Part shown: piece by piece, positions 18,320 through 29,270 of the stretch
Position numbering within the stretch: the first letter of the stretch is position 1
Layout of the letters: each line of letters begins with the position of its first letter
Source of the DNA: CAZSXU01 sp964610505
GTDB taxonomy: Bacteria > Arandabacterota > Arandabacteria > JAGLYR01
DNA length: 64,000 nt
Direction: 5' to 3'
Assembly (NCBI GenBank): GCA_964610505.1
Contig: CAZSXU010000004.1
Span: forward strand, 1 to 64,000
The notes under the pieces: model-generated
Database searches by the model: none
Told to the model about the DNA's origin: nothing
Seen by the model: the letters and a program-made list of their open reading frames with translations, nothing else
Position numbers and translations under genes: made by a program

Positions 18320-18348
18320 AAGATAGGAAACGGGCGGGCCGGTGTCAA
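18320..18348 (-). promoter_or_regulatory. Sigma-70 promoter of hrcA-grpE-dnaJ
   Basis: TTGACA (18343-18348), a 17-nt spacer and TATCTT (18320-18325) on the minus strand. The predicted start is at about 18313, so HrcA bound to CIRCE would block the initiating polymerase. Confidence 0.9.
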
Positions 18349-18471
18349 GGCCTAAAACAGGGTCTAGGAGGGAAGCGGCGACAGGGCGAGTGAGCACGTC
18401 CTCTGCGGGTTCTACCGGAATCTATGGCTCCATACACCGACGGCTCCAGTGCCCTGCCCGGATGGTGCGGG

Positions 18472-20259
18472 CTAACTCTCGGACTTCAGCACCTCAAAAA
18501 AGGCTTCCTGGGGAAGCGTTACGTGCCCGAATTTCCTCATACGGGCTTTTCCGGCCCTTTGCTTTTCGCGGAGTTTCCTCTTGCGCGTGATGTCTCCGCC
18601 GTAGCATTTGGCCGTCACGTCTTTCTTGAGCGCCTGCAATTTCTCCACGGCGACGACGCGCGATCCCACGGCGGCCTGGATGGACACCTGGAAGAGGTGC
18701 CTCGGAATGGTCTGCCGAAGTTTCTGAACCAGGGCCCGGCCCTGGAAGTAGGCCTTCTCGCGAGCCACGATTCGAGTGAGCGCGTCGACCCGCTCCCCGT
18801 TCAGCAGAACATCGAGACGCACCAGATCCGACGGCCGGTAGCCGATGAGTTCGTAGTCAAAACTGGCGTATCCCTGGGACACGGACTTCACGCGATCGTT
18901 GAAGTCAACAAGGATTTCCGCCAGGGGAAGCTCGAGGATCAGGTGCACGCGGTCCCCCCCCAGAAAGTGGGATCCGACGTAGGCGCCCCGCCGGTCCTTC
19001 GTCACGTCCATCAGGACCCCCATGGAGGATACCGGGGTCACGATGTCGACGCGCACGAAGGGTTCCTCCACCGCTCGAACCTGCGTGTCGGGAAACCGGG
19101 CCGGGTTGTCGATCTCGATCGTTTCACCGGTACCCTTCGCCACGCGGTATCGCACCGAAGGCAGCGTCACGATGGGCTCAACCTCGTGCTCCCGCCTCAA
19201 CCGTTCCTTGGTGATCTCCATGTGCAGAAGGCCCAGAAACCCGCAGCGGAATCCCTGTCCCAGTGCATCCGAGCTCTCCCTCTCAAACCGCAGTGAGGCG
19301 TCGTTCAGGCTCAATTTCTCCAAGGCCCCCTGCAACCGGGCGAAACCCTCCTCGGCCGACGGAAAGAGGGACGAGAAGACCATGGGCTTGACCGGCCGGT
19401 ATCCCTCGAGGGCGGTCGTGCCACTGGCGGCTTCGATGAGCGTATCCCCTACTTTCGGATCCGACACGCGCTTCATCCCGGCGATGACATATCCCACGTC
19501 ACCCGCCTTCAGCGCGGGCCTCGGGTCGAGATCGAGACGGAGTACGCCCACCTCCTGCACCTCGAAACGCTTTCCAGTGGAGAACAGCTCGATTCGCGTA
19601 TCCGGCCGGAGGACTCCGTCGAACACGCGGACGTAGGCCAGAACTCCCCGGTACTGGTCGAACTCCGAATCGAAGATCAGCGCCTTCAGTGGAGCGGCCG
19701 CGTTTCCCCGTGGCGGGGGGACTCTCTCGATGATGGCTTCCAAGACGTCTACGATACCCGTTCCCCGCTTGGCGCTCACGTGAACCACGTCATCGGGAAC
19801 CGCACCGGTGAGATCGGCGACCTCCAGGGTCACTTCGTCTGGACGAGCGCTCGGCAGGTCGATCTTGTTGACAACGGGAATCACCGAGAGTCCCGCGTCC
19901 ACGGCCAGTTGCAGGTTGCTCAGGGTCTGGGCTTCGATCCCCTGTGCGGCGTCCACGACCAGAAGTGCGCCTTCACACGCGATCAGCGCGCGGGACACTT
20001 CGTACGAGAAATCCACGTGCCCCGGGGTGTCAATCAGGTTGAGATTGTACCGCTCCCCGTCGCGAGCTCGATAGCGCATCTGAATCGCGTGGGACTTGAT
20101 CGTGATGCCGCGTTCTCGCTCCAGGTCCATGTCGTCCAAAACCTGGTCGCGCATCTGGCTGGGACGCAGCGTCCCCGTCATCTCCAGCAACCGATCGGCC
20201 AGCGTGGACTTTCCGTGGTCGATGTGCGCAATGATGCAGAAGTTCCGAGTCTCGTTCAT
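18472..20259 (-). CDS. lepA: Elongation factor 4 (LepA)
   Basis: A 595-residue translational GTPase related to EF-G but lacking its domain IV, with the LepA-specific C-terminal domain. G motifs are AHIDHGKST, the switch block DLERERGITIKSHA, DTPGHVDF and NKIDLP. The C-terminus has KKDVTAKCYGGDITRKRKL, typical of LepA. The start chosen is ATG 20257-20259 (MNETRNFCIIAHIDHG), which aligns with other LepA proteins. An upstream ATG at 20325 with a GGCGGGGCG site is the alternative. lepB is upstream. Confidence 0.96.
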   Translation of the reverse strand: MNETRNFCIIAHIDHGKSTLADRLLEMTGTLRPSQMRDQVLDDMDLERERGITIKSHAIQMRYRARDGERYNLNLIDTPGHVDFSYEVSRALIACEGALLVVDAAQGIEAQTLSNLQLAVDAGLSVIPVVNKIDLPSARPDEVTLEVADLTGAVPDDVVHVSAKRGTGIVDVLEAIIERVPPPRGNAAAPLKALIFDSEFDQYRGVLAYVRVFDGVLRPDTRIELFSTGKRFEVQEVGVLRLDLDPRPALKAGDVGYVIAGMKRVSDPKVGDTLIEAASGTTALEGYRPVKPMVFSSLFPSAEEGFARLQGALEKLSLNDASLRFERESSDALGQGFRCGFLGLLHMEITKERLRREHEVEPIVTLPSVRYRVAKGTGETIEIDNPARFPDTQVRAVEEPFVRVDIVTPVSSMGVLMDVTKDRRGAYVGSHFLGGDRVHLILELPLAEILVDFNDRVKSVSQGYASFDYELIGYRPSDLVRLDVLLNGERVDALTRIVAREKAYFQGRALVQKLRQTIPRHLFQVSIQAAVGSRVVAVEKLQALKKDVTAKCYGGDITRKRKLREKQRAGKARMRKFGHVTLPQEAFFEVLKSES

Positions 20260-20415
20260 CTCGTTGTCCAGGACCGCACCCCTCCGTCGATCCTCTCTCG
20301 AAGGCCCGATGTGCTGCTTCCCCATCGCCCCGCCCGAGGATTCTCGCCCGGGGGGGCGCGAACGATCGGGCCGGCCCGGACGAATCACAAGACGACCGCG
20401 GGTGCGGGACCTGAG

Positions 20416-21081
20416 TTAGTGGAGGACTCTGCCGATGCGTGTCCAGCGAGGCCAGTGTTTCTTGTTGTTCCAGGAGAAGTACAGGACCATCGCCTTGCCC
20501 TTGATTCGATTGACGTCCAGCATACCCCAATAGCGACTGTCCTGGCTGTTGTTGCGGTTGTCTCCCAGTACGAACACGTGGTCCTTGGGAATCTTCACCG
20601 GGCCGAAGTTCCCCTTGTGGGGTCGCCCCTCGAAGTACGTGTACGACTCTTCCAGAGGTTCTCCATTGATGTACACGACATTGTCCCGAAGCTCGATAAT
20701 CTCCCCTTCCGTGGCGATGCAGCGCTTGATGAAGTCCTTGTTCTGCGTCGGGGAACGGAACACCACGATGTCCCCTCGGTTGGGCTGCCGAATCGCCGGC
20801 AGCCGGACGTCCACGAATGGAATCTTGGCTCCGTAGAGGAACTTGTTGACCAGAAGATAGTCACCCACCAGAAGCGTCTTCTCCATCGATCCGGTGGGGA
20901 TACGGAAAGCCTGCACCACCAGGGCCCGCACGAAAAACGCCAGAAGCAGGGAAACGATGATGACTTCCGCGTACTCACGAAGCAGAGACTTCTTCCGTTT
21001 CCCGCCGCTTTCATCCGGCGTGGACTTTCCGGTTTTCCCCCGGTCCGGAGACTTTCCTTTCTTGGATCCGAAACTGGCCAT
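20416..21081 (-). CDS. lepB: Signal peptidase I
   Basis: A 221-residue inner-membrane protease that removes signal peptides from exported proteins. One N-terminal membrane segment (YAEVIIVSLLLAFFVRALVV) precedes the catalytic serine in IPTGSMEKTL and the catalytic lysine in DFIKRCIA. The GDNRNNSQDSRYWG block is the usual C-terminal signature. The first 35 residues are Lys/Gly-rich and cytoplasmic. The ATG at 21079-21081 follows AGAGGACC. It is 11 bases downstream of the DUF5683-like gene and upstream of lepA. Confidence 0.96.
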   Translation of the reverse strand: MASFGSKKGKSPDRGKTGKSTPDESGGKRKKSLLREYAEVIIVSLLLAFFVRALVVQAFRIPTGSMEKTLLVGDYLLVNKFLYGAKIPFVDVRLPAIRQPNRGDIVVFRSPTQNKDFIKRCIATEGEIIELRDNVVYINGEPLEESYTYFEGRPHKGNFGPVKIPKDHVFVLGDNRNNSQDSRYWGMLDVNRIKGKAMVLYFSWNNKKHWPRWTRIGRVLH

Positions 21082-21092
21082 GGTCCTCTTCC

Positions 21093-21668
21093 TCAATCGG
21101 TCGCCCGTGGGGTCGACCGGATCGTTTGCGACCCACCGCACCGCGGCCCGGCCCCGATGCGAATCCCCACCTTGAATCCCCCCGGCACCGCCTGGGCCCA
21201 GGGCCTCACGGTATTGCCGGCGGGTTCCCCCTCAAACTCCTCGTCGAATCCGGCCAGGTGTGCATCCACATAGGCGTCGATCATCGCGTACAACCAGAAG
21301 AAAACGGCCCACCACGCTCGATCTTCCCTGCGATTGAAATGTGTCGAGTACGCATCGTAGTGGTGGAGGTACTCGGCGTTGGTGGTCGACGCCCGTGCAC
21401 GCTCCAGCGCCAGATTCGCGCGCCGACCCTCGATGAACACGCTGCCCAGAAGCCCCGCACCGGCGGCGAAGCAAAGCGCTCCCTTGACGGGGTGCCCGGT
21501 CGCCACCTGGCCCCAGCCCGGCAACACCGTCGACATCAGCAGCGAGGACCGGGGCGAGACCCCCCCCTGCTCGTCCCTCTCCTGACCGTAGCCGTACCCC
21601 GGGGAGAGGAGCACGACAAGAACCGCCAGCAAAGAGACCATTCGAATTCCGCAATGCTTCTGTTCCAC
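21093..21668 (-). CDS. DUF5683-like membrane protein
   Basis: 191 residues. A signal-type N-terminal hydrophobic stretch (VSLLAVLVVLLSPG) is followed by SSLLMSTVLPGWGQVATGHPVKGAL, a Pro-Gly-Trp-Gly-Gln block seen in DUF5683-type proteins of the FCB group. Further hydrophobic segments follow (about 65-80 and 118-133). The function is unknown. It may start at GTG 21666-21668 or at ATG 21639-21641. The spacing to lepB is 11 bases, so it is probably co-transcribed with lepB and lepA. Confidence 0.7.
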   Translation of the reverse strand: MEQKHCGIRMVSLLAVLVVLLSPGYGYGQERDEQGGVSPRSSLLMSTVLPGWGQVATGHPVKGALCFAAGAGLLGSVFIEGRRANLALERARASTTNAEYLHHYDAYSTHFNRREDRAWWAVFFWLYAMIDAYVDAHLAGFDEEFEGEPAGNTVRPWAQAVPGGFKVGIRIGAGPRCGGSQTIRSTPRATD

Positions 21669-21732
21669 GACTCTCGCCCGGAGCCCGCCGGGACCTTCCT
21701 CATGCGTGAGCGGCGGCGCTCACAAAAAACAC

Positions 21733-21830
21733 TGGCGGGAATGTGTGGGAATCGAACCCACCTCGGACGGGATTAGCGCCCGACATCAGGATTTGAAGTC
21801 CTGGAGGTCCACCAGAACCTGTCCATTCCC
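21733..21830 (-). tRNA. selC: tRNA-Sec (selenocysteine, anticodon TCA)
   Basis: 98 nt including the encoded CCA. It has a long acceptor (GGGAATG/CATTCCC, extended type), a 6-bp D stem (AGGTTC/GGACCT), anticodon arm CAGGA-CTTCAAA-TCCTG with anticodon TCA, a long variable arm (CGGG/CCCG) and T arm GTGGG-TTCGATT-CCCAC. The discriminator is G, as in Escherichia coli selC. Its presence implies UGA decoding as selenocysteine by this organism. I saw no selenoprotein gene or selA/B/D within the window. Confidence 0.95.
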
Positions 21831-21909
21831 ACCGCTGCCCATGTATACGCCGACGCGCTCCTTGGAGTTCCAGCCCGCAGTCCCCCATGGCAAACCCGTG
21901 GGCTTTGCC

Positions 21910-22302
21910 TTATCGGTCTTCGCCCACGAGGGCAATGGCCTCCATTTCGACCTGCCCCCCCAGGGGCAGAGCGGCCACCTGCACGGCCGAGCGAGCCGGC
22001 GGCTCATTTCCGAAGAATTCCGAGTAGACGGCGTTGACCTTCTGAAACGCCCCCATGTCCTCAAGAAAAACCGTCACTTTGACCACCCGGTCCAAACTCG
22101 ACCCCGCGGCCTCCAGCACGGCTTTCAGATTCTCCAGCGCCTGCCTCGCCTGGGCCTCCACGCCTTCCGCAAGTTGACCCGTGGCGGGGACGATGCCGAG
22201 CTGGCCCGCCGTAAACACCCACCCGCCTCCTGTGGCAATCACGGCCTGATTGTACGGCCCGACCGCTGCGGGTGCCCGGTCGGTGGATACGATCTTGTGC
22301 AC
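21910..22302 (-). CDS. ridA: RidA family enamine/imine deaminase
   Basis: 130 residues, full length for RidA (YjgF/YER057c/UK114). These cytosolic trimers hydrolyse reactive 2-aminoacrylate and related imines. Family marks: APAAVGPYNQAV at the N-terminus, TAGQLGIVPATG, and the C-terminal PPARSAVQVAALPLGGQVEME with the key Arg. GTG start with GGAGGGTGAC directly upstream. The ribosome site overlaps the glmS stop, so it is the third gene of a glmM-glmS-ridA unit. Confidence 0.94.
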   Translation of the reverse strand: MHKIVSTDRAPAAVGPYNQAVIATGGGWVFTAGQLGIVPATGQLAEGVEAQARQALENLKAVLEAAGSSLDRVVKVTVFLEDMGAFQKVNAVYSEFFGNEPPARSAVQVAALPLGGQVEMEAIALVGEDR

Positions 22303-22314
22303 GTCACCCTCCTC

Positions 22315-24144
<1,830 letters not shown>

Positions 24145-24172
24145 ATCCTGAACCCCTCCTTCGGCCGGGGTA

Positions 24173-25540
24173 CTACTCTCTCTGCTGCCCGAGCAGCGTC
24201 ATGACTTCGGCGACCAGCGCCTCGGCTCGAGATGGATCGTCGGCCTCGGCCACCACCCTGACCACCGGCTCGGTGTTCGACGGCCGCACATGCAGCCAGC
24301 CGTCGCCCCGGATGATTTTCACACCATCGGATCGATCCACTTCCGCGCCCTCCGACAGTCCAGAGAGGGCGTCCATCAGGCCCTTTCGGGAATTCCCCTC
24401 CACGCGGGCCTTCCTCTTGATCATGGTGAAGTGGGGCAGCGCCCCCCAGGCTTCTGAGATCGAACATGTCCGCTCGGCGAGGAGCTCCAGAACCAGGGCC
24501 ATGCCCACCGAGGCGTCTCGCCCCAGATGGGCCTCGGGGAGAATCACGCCCCCGTTCCCCTCGCCTCCCACGACGGCGCGTTCCCTAATCATCCCCTCCG
24601 AAACGTGAACCTCGCCCACGGGCGTCCGCACCACTCGGCCCCCGTGCGACCGGGCCAGCCGGTCGATCATCATGGAGGTCGAGAGATTCGTCACCACGGC
24701 GCCCCCGCCGACTCGCGAGAGTACAAGGTCGGCCGCGAGCACCATCGAGAACTCTTCCCCGATCGCCTTGCCCGTCTCCGTCACAATCGAAAGCCGGTCC
24801 CCGTCGGGATCCGTGGCGAAACCGACGTCGGCCCTCCGTTCCATCACCGCCCCGCAAAGACCCTCGAGGTTCTCCGGAACAGGTTCGGGGCCACGGGAGA
24901 ACACACCGGTCGGCTCTCCGTTCAGCACATGAGTCTCACAACCCAGGGCTTCCAACAGGGGTACCCCAACCACGCCGCCGGTGCCGTTGCCCGGATCGAG
25001 GACCACCCGGAATCGACGCCCCCGAATGCGATCCACGTTCACCATGGACAGCCCCGTGATCTTCGCCACGTGTCTCGACGCGGCCTTCCCGTCTTCCGTT
25101 ATCATCGGCGCGGGCCGATTCCCGATGAACTCGAAGTCGTTTCCATCGTGGATCTTTCTGAGACGAGACCCCTCCCGAGCCGTCAGGAAAATGCCTCTGT
25201 TTGAGACAAACTTGAGGCCGTTGTACTCGAAAGGATTGTGTGAGGCCGTGACGATAACGCCTCCGGCCGCGTGGTGATGGAGGACCGACAGCTGGACCGA
25301 AGGCGTCGGACACACGCCGACGTCGATCACCGCCGAACCCGTCGCAAGGAGACCCGAGAAAACCGCATGCCGAAGCGCGTCCCCGGACGGCCGCGTGTCC
25401 CGACCCACCACCACACTCCCATCCCCACAGTAGGATCCCATGGCGGACGCGAACCGGCACGCCACTTCGGGAGTCAACGCTTCGCCCACGATCCCGCGCA
25501 CCCCCGACACCCCCACGACTAGGGCTGCGCCATCATTCAT
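24173..25540 (-). CDS. glmM: Phosphoglucosamine mutase (phosphohexomutase family)
   Basis: A 455-residue alpha-D-phosphohexomutase. Domain marks in order: SGVRGIVGE, the phosphoserine loop TASHNPFEYNGLK, the metal loop DPDGDR, the sugar-binding GEGNGG and the C-terminal phosphate loop RPSNTEP. Because glmS follows directly, glucosamine-6-phosphate to glucosamine-1-phosphate is the most likely reaction, but a phosphomannomutase role cannot be excluded from sequence alone. Start ATG 25538-25540 with GGGAGG upstream. A 40-codon upstream extension is a shadow. Confidence 0.9.
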   Translation of the reverse strand: MNDGAALVVGVSGVRGIVGEALTPEVACRFASAMGSYCGDGSVVVGRDTRPSGDALRHAVFSGLLATGSAVIDVGVCPTPSVQLSVLHHHAAGGVIVTASHNPFEYNGLKFVSNRGIFLTAREGSRLRKIHDGNDFEFIGNRPAPMITEDGKAASRHVAKITGLSMVNVDRIRGRRFRVVLDPGNGTGGVVGVPLLEALGCETHVLNGEPTGVFSRGPEPVPENLEGLCGAVMERRADVGFATDPDGDRLSIVTETGKAIGEEFSMVLAADLVLSRVGGGAVVTNLSTSMMIDRLARSHGGRVVRTPVGEVHVSEGMIRERAVVGGEGNGGVILPEAHLGRDASVGMALVLELLAERTCSISEAWGALPHFTMIKRKARVEGNSRKGLMDALSGLSEGAEVDRSDGVKIIRGDGWLHVRPSNTEPVVRVVAEADDPSRAEALVAEVMTLLGQQRE

Positions 25541-25716
25541 CGTCCGATCCTCCCGACCGGTCTCGAGCGGAATGCACCCGCGCCGCGACCGCCCCACCTC
25601 TCCCCAACAGGCGATTACCCGAGGCAGAGAAAAACCCGGCCCTCCCGATCCTTCCATCACAGATCAAGAATCCATTGGGCCAGGCGTCTCACGTTTCTTC
25701 GTCGGGGCGGAAGACG

Positions 25717-25792
25717 TGGAGCTGGTGAGCGGACTCGAACCGCTGACCTGCTCATTACGAGTGAGCTGCTCTACCAACTGAGCCACACCAGC
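25717..25792 (-). tRNA. tRNA-Thr(CGT)
   Basis: Cloverleaf with acceptor GCTGGTG/CACCAGC, anticodon loop CTCGTAA (anticodon CGT, reading ACG) and T loop TTCGAGT. CCA is encoded. It lies 108 bases downstream of tRNA-Phe and probably shares its transcript. Confidence 0.95.
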
Positions 25793-25900
25793 TCCGTCCC
25801 ACCTACCGACATGATACCAGCGCGAAGGCCAGTTGTCGAGCCCCTTTCTCCGGGAGCGCGGCTCGGTCTCCCACCGGGACCCGGTAGGGTTCAATCAAAA

Positions 25901-25976
25901 TGGTGTCGCGGGACAGAGTCGAACTGTCGACACCAGGATTTTCAGTCCTGTGCTCTACCAACTGAGCTACCGCGAC
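25901..25976 (-). tRNA. tRNA-Phe(GAA)
   Basis: Cloverleaf with acceptor GTCGCGG/CCGCGAC, anticodon arm CAGGA-CTGAAAA-TCCTG (anticodon GAA), T loop TTCGACT and encoded CCA at 25901-25903. Confidence 0.96.
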
Positions 25977-26008
25977 ACCCGCAAATGCGATCGCTCTCAA
26001 CTCATTGC

Positions 26009-26036
26009 AGAATAGCAGCCGTCCTTACCCAGTCAA
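26009..26036 (-). promoter_or_regulatory. Sigma-70 promoter for tRNA-Phe/tRNA-Thr
   Basis: TTGACT (26031-26036), 16-nt spacer, TATTCT (26009-26014) on the minus strand, 32 bases before tRNA-Phe. The -35 element lies inside the last codons of the HD-GYP gene. Confidence 0.7.
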
Positions 26037-27392
26037 GCTAAATCCGGCCCGAACCGGCTCGTCGGACGGACTCTCGGCCTCCATGAGGTCCAAGTCCCCG
26101 TTGGAGCAGAGGTCTTCCATCACCGCCACGATCTCCGGATCGAAGTCCGTCCCGGCTCCCGCTCGAAGCTCTTCAAGGGCAAATGCCCGAGTTCGCTTCG
26201 CGCGATACGGCCGGTCCGACAGCATCGCGTGGTACGCGTCCACCGCGTGGATGATTCGCGCGGGGAGCGGCGTATCGTGGTTCCGCCGTCCCGTGGGATA
26301 TCCCAGACCGTCGGGCCGCTCGTGATGGGCGGCCACAATATCGGCGGCCCGCTGGAGGGACTTGAGCTTGCCCACGATTTCGGCGCCCACCGCCGGGTGA
26401 TCCCGCACGCGGTCCATCTCGTCCCGATTCAGAGCCCCGGGCTTGCAGAGAATCTCCCGTTGAATCACGATCTTCCCGATGTCGTGCAGCAGGGCCGCGC
26501 ACTCGAGATTCTCGATCTCCGACTCTCGAAGCCCCATCCTCCGGGCCACCTTCACGGCCAACCGGGACACCTCTCGCGAATGACCCTCCGTGTAGGGATC
26601 GATGGCGTCGATGGCGGACGTCAGCGCTCGGATGATTTCCAGGTGTGCCTCCCGAATGTCCATGTACTGCCTAAAGCAGTAGCGTGCGATCAGAAGCGGA
26701 ACAAAGAGAAGCGCGACGGGAAGCATGCCGACCCGGATGTGCATGAGCGCCATCAGAACACCGACGGGAAGCACGGCGAGGAAGAGAGGAGCGGTCCGCA
26801 GGTAGTTCACCTGCCAGACCCGAAGGGGCGAAATTCGCTCGCCCGCGCCGATCACGCCGCTCACCAGAGCCGTGTTGACGAAGAAGTAGACGACACCGGA
26901 TGCGAGGATACGTCCCAGGTCCGAGGGCCCGAGCGCCGCGATGGAATTCTCCGGACCCAGCCCCCACCTGCCGCCGAGGCTCCAGTACACCCAACCCGCG
27001 GCGACGACGGTGATTACCAGCTGGGAGGCGTTGAAGGCGACCTTGTGAACGGGCGCGCGGCGGACCACGCCGTCGGAAACCAGAGCGTTGAAAATGGCAA
27101 ACCAGACGGCCACGCCGGGGCCGAACACCATTAATCCGCCGAAGGTCACGGCCGAGGAGGGCGTGATGGTCGCCCCCCCGCGCGGCAGCGTGATGGGCGA
27201 GAGAGTGGCCAGCACCAGAAGGACCAGCCAGAAGACGGCCGGTCCGAGATCCGAAACGGGAAACGACGCCGTCTGGTGCACCAGGCAAACGGCGCCCAGC
27301 AGCATCACGGCACAGATGTAGGTCAGCGTCAGACGCGGGAGGTTTGGCATGGGTCCGTTGTTGGAACCGGTGCGGACCGGTGTCGCGACCAC
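26025..27392 (-). CDS. Membrane HD-GYP domain phosphodiesterase
   Basis: 455 residues. The N-terminal half has six to eight hydrophobic segments (about 20-225), resembling integral-membrane sensor modules. The C-terminal half is an HD-GYP domain with HDIGK (about residue 310) and HHERPDGLGYP. This is a variant of the HHExxDGxGYP signature that retains the GYP. Such enzymes hydrolyse cyclic di-GMP or related cyclic dinucleotides. GTG start at 27390-27392 with AGGGAG eight bases upstream. ATG 27348-27350 is an alternative. The membrane part may sense a ligand, but nothing in it identifies one. Confidence 0.85.
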   Translation of the reverse strand: MVATPVRTGSNNGPMPNLPRLTLTYICAVMLLGAVCLVHQTASFPVSDLGPAVFWLVLLVLATLSPITLPRGGATITPSSAVTFGGLMVFGPGVAVWFAIFNALVSDGVVRRAPVHKVAFNASQLVITVVAAGWVYWSLGGRWGLGPENSIAALGPSDLGRILASGVVYFFVNTALVSGVIGAGERISPLRVWQVNYLRTAPLFLAVLPVGVLMALMHIRVGMLPVALLFVPLLIARYCFRQYMDIREAHLEIIRALTSAIDAIDPYTEGHSREVSRLAVKVARRMGLRESEIENLECAALLHDIGKIVIQREILCKPGALNRDEMDRVRDHPAVGAEIVGKLKSLQRAADIVAAHHERPDGLGYPTGRRNHDTPLPARIIHAVDAYHAMLSDRPYRAKRTRAFALEELRAGAGTDFDPEIVAVMEDLCSNGDLDLMEAESPSDEPVRAGFSLTG

Positions 27393-27925
27393 CTTCCAGG
27401 CTCCCTGCGATCCATCCGAATGCCGCCCACGACCGTCACCAGTGGGTATCGAATCCGGCGGTCGCTACGAGCCAGACGATTAAATCCACCAGCCACTTGT
27501 AGTCCATCAAAGCGCATCAACCTCCTCTGCGATTGGATGCCCGTCAGCTCTTGGGTCCTTATCGAACCAGAAACTTGAGCCATCCTTCGCTTCGCTCGAG
27601 GTCTCTGCCGCTTCGCTCCGCTCCGTGGCCGATCACGAACCGACACCGGTCCGCAAGTATTCAGTTGTCCGCCCTGGGTTAGGTCCGGGTAAAAGTCCCC
27701 CGCTAGATCCACCTCATCTTCCGGGCGATTCCCCTCCCCTCCCAATTCGCGCAAGCCGGAACGCAGGAACGACCCGGTTCAGACTTGCCCCGGGCCACAC
27801 TACCAAGATTTGCCAAATCTGGCAAGAAAAATGTTGCAACTATTTATAATTAAATCTATTAGGGACATGACGCCCCGGAAACACCGCCGAAAGGCCGAAT
27901 CCCCCTCGTCCCCGAATTCGAACGA
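27393..27925. other. Intergenic region between the HD-GYP and GT9 genes
   Basis: About 530 bases without a supported gene. The 27800-27860 part is AT-rich and contains a 15-bp inverted repeat, AGATTTG-C-CAAATCT (27806-27820), which could be an operator for the minus-strand HD-GYP gene. A 141-codon minus-strand frame here has no ribosome site and a low-complexity Arg-rich product. Confidence 0.45.
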
Positions 27926-29137
27926 CTAGGAAGACCTGCCGGACAGCTGCTTCAGAACCACTTGCCACACGTGCTCGACCCCGATCGCATCCATGCAGCT
28001 GCGACCCTCGAAGGGACAGTCGTCCTGCGCACACGGACTGCAGGCAAATCCGCCCGCCTCCGAGACGACGATGGAACGGGGACCGTAGGGACCGATGGCG
28101 GCCGGGTCACCGGGGCCGAAGAGGGCCACGGTCGGCACGCCCAAGGCCACGGCCAGGTGCATCGGCCCCGAGTCCACGCCCAGGAAAAGCCGCGCGCGAG
28201 AGAGCACGGCAAGAAACTCGGAGAAGGTAACACGGTCCACCAGATCGATCGGGGTTTTCTCCATTCGAGCAAGCACGGCGTTGCAGAAGTCCCTCTCCCT
28301 CCTCACTCCGGTCACCACCACGGGAAGCCCCAGTTCTCCGGCGATTCGATCCGAGACGCCCGCATAACCGGCAACCGTCCACTGCCGACCCGGCCACTGT
28401 GCCCCGGGGTGCACGATCACGAAGCCGTCGGGCGCCGCCTCCAGAGCCGGGAACCGTCCCCGAACGGCGTCCCAGTCTTCGTCCGCGACGGCGAGATCGA
28501 ACCGAGCCGTTTCATTCGAATTGTCCTTCGTTTCCGCGCGCCCGGGCCAAGCACCGAATACCCGTGCCACATCCCGCTGGTGCTCCACCTCGTGGCGGCC
28601 CTCCTCCCAGGGGATCTCCCGGTCGAGCAGGAACCCGCAGCCGCTCCACCCGTAGCCGATCTTGAAGCCGGATCCCATCGCCTGCATGAGGAAGATGTTT
28701 CGGAAGTCCCCGCGAAGATCGATGATGAGATCGAAGCCCCGCCTCCGTATGTCGCGTAGGATACGCCGAAGCTCACTCCAGTTGATTCGGCGCACGCTCC
28801 TCTGAGCCCACGGCAAGTCCAGGAACATTGCGCCGTCCACGGCGCGAAGATGCGGTAGCAGCACGCGTGCAGGAGAACCGCCCAGAAGGGTGATGCGCGC
28901 GCCGGGCCAGAGATCCCGCACGGCGGAGATCGCCGGAAGCGTCATGACCACGTCGCCCAGACCGTCGGCGCGAATGATCAGCACCTCGCCGACCTCCTCG
29001 GGAAACCGCCTTCTGCGAAGAAAACCAAGCGTGAGGGTTTGCCAGACGAGATGAGGAATTCTGACGAGGTAGTGAATGACGGCGGCGACGATCCGCCGCC
29101 TGCGCGTCGGGATTCTGTGGGACGATATCCTGACCAC
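27926..29137 (-). CDS. Glycosyltransferase family 9 (heptosyltransferase-like)
   Basis: About 403 residues. GT-B enzyme of the ADP-heptose:LPS heptosyltransferase type: VLIIRADGLGDVVMTLPA in the first Rossmann domain, VIVHPGAQWPGRQW at the start of the second, and the donor-binding FLGVDSGPMHLAVALGVPT. It ends with a small Cys cluster (CSPCAQDDCPFEGRSC), seen in some GT9 proteins. Likely acts on LPS or another surface glycan at the inner membrane. Start GTG 29135-29137 with GGGGGA upstream. The frame is open to 29227. Confidence 0.88.
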   Translation of the reverse strand: MVRISSHRIPTRRRRIVAAVIHYLVRIPHLVWQTLTLGFLRRRRFPEEVGEVLIIRADGLGDVVMTLPAISAVRDLWPGARITLLGGSPARVLLPHLRAVDGAMFLDLPWAQRSVRRINWSELRRILRDIRRRGFDLIIDLRGDFRNIFLMQAMGSGFKIGYGWSGCGFLLDREIPWEEGRHEVEHQRDVARVFGAWPGRAETKDNSNETARFDLAVADEDWDAVRGRFPALEAAPDGFVIVHPGAQWPGRQWTVAGYAGVSDRIAGELGLPVVVTGVRRERDFCNAVLARMEKTPIDLVDRVTFSEFLAVLSRARLFLGVDSGPMHLAVALGVPTVALFGPGDPAAIGPYGPRSIVVSEAGGFACSPCAQDDCPFEGRSCMDAIGVEHVWQVVLKQLSGRSS

Positions 29138-29270
29138 GCCATCCCCCGTGAGTGGTGCCGCGTCGTGCCGATCAACGATCGCCGCGAGGTCCAACCTGAT
29201 TAGCCCGGATGTATGGTAGCGGAGCATTCCACGATGTCAACCGGTGGATGTGCGCGGGGTTCGTAGAGGG

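Noticed and set aside
27329..27754. 141-codon minus-strand ORF between the HD-GYP and GT9 genes
   Set aside because: Overlaps the start of the HD-GYP gene, no ribosome site, low-complexity product.
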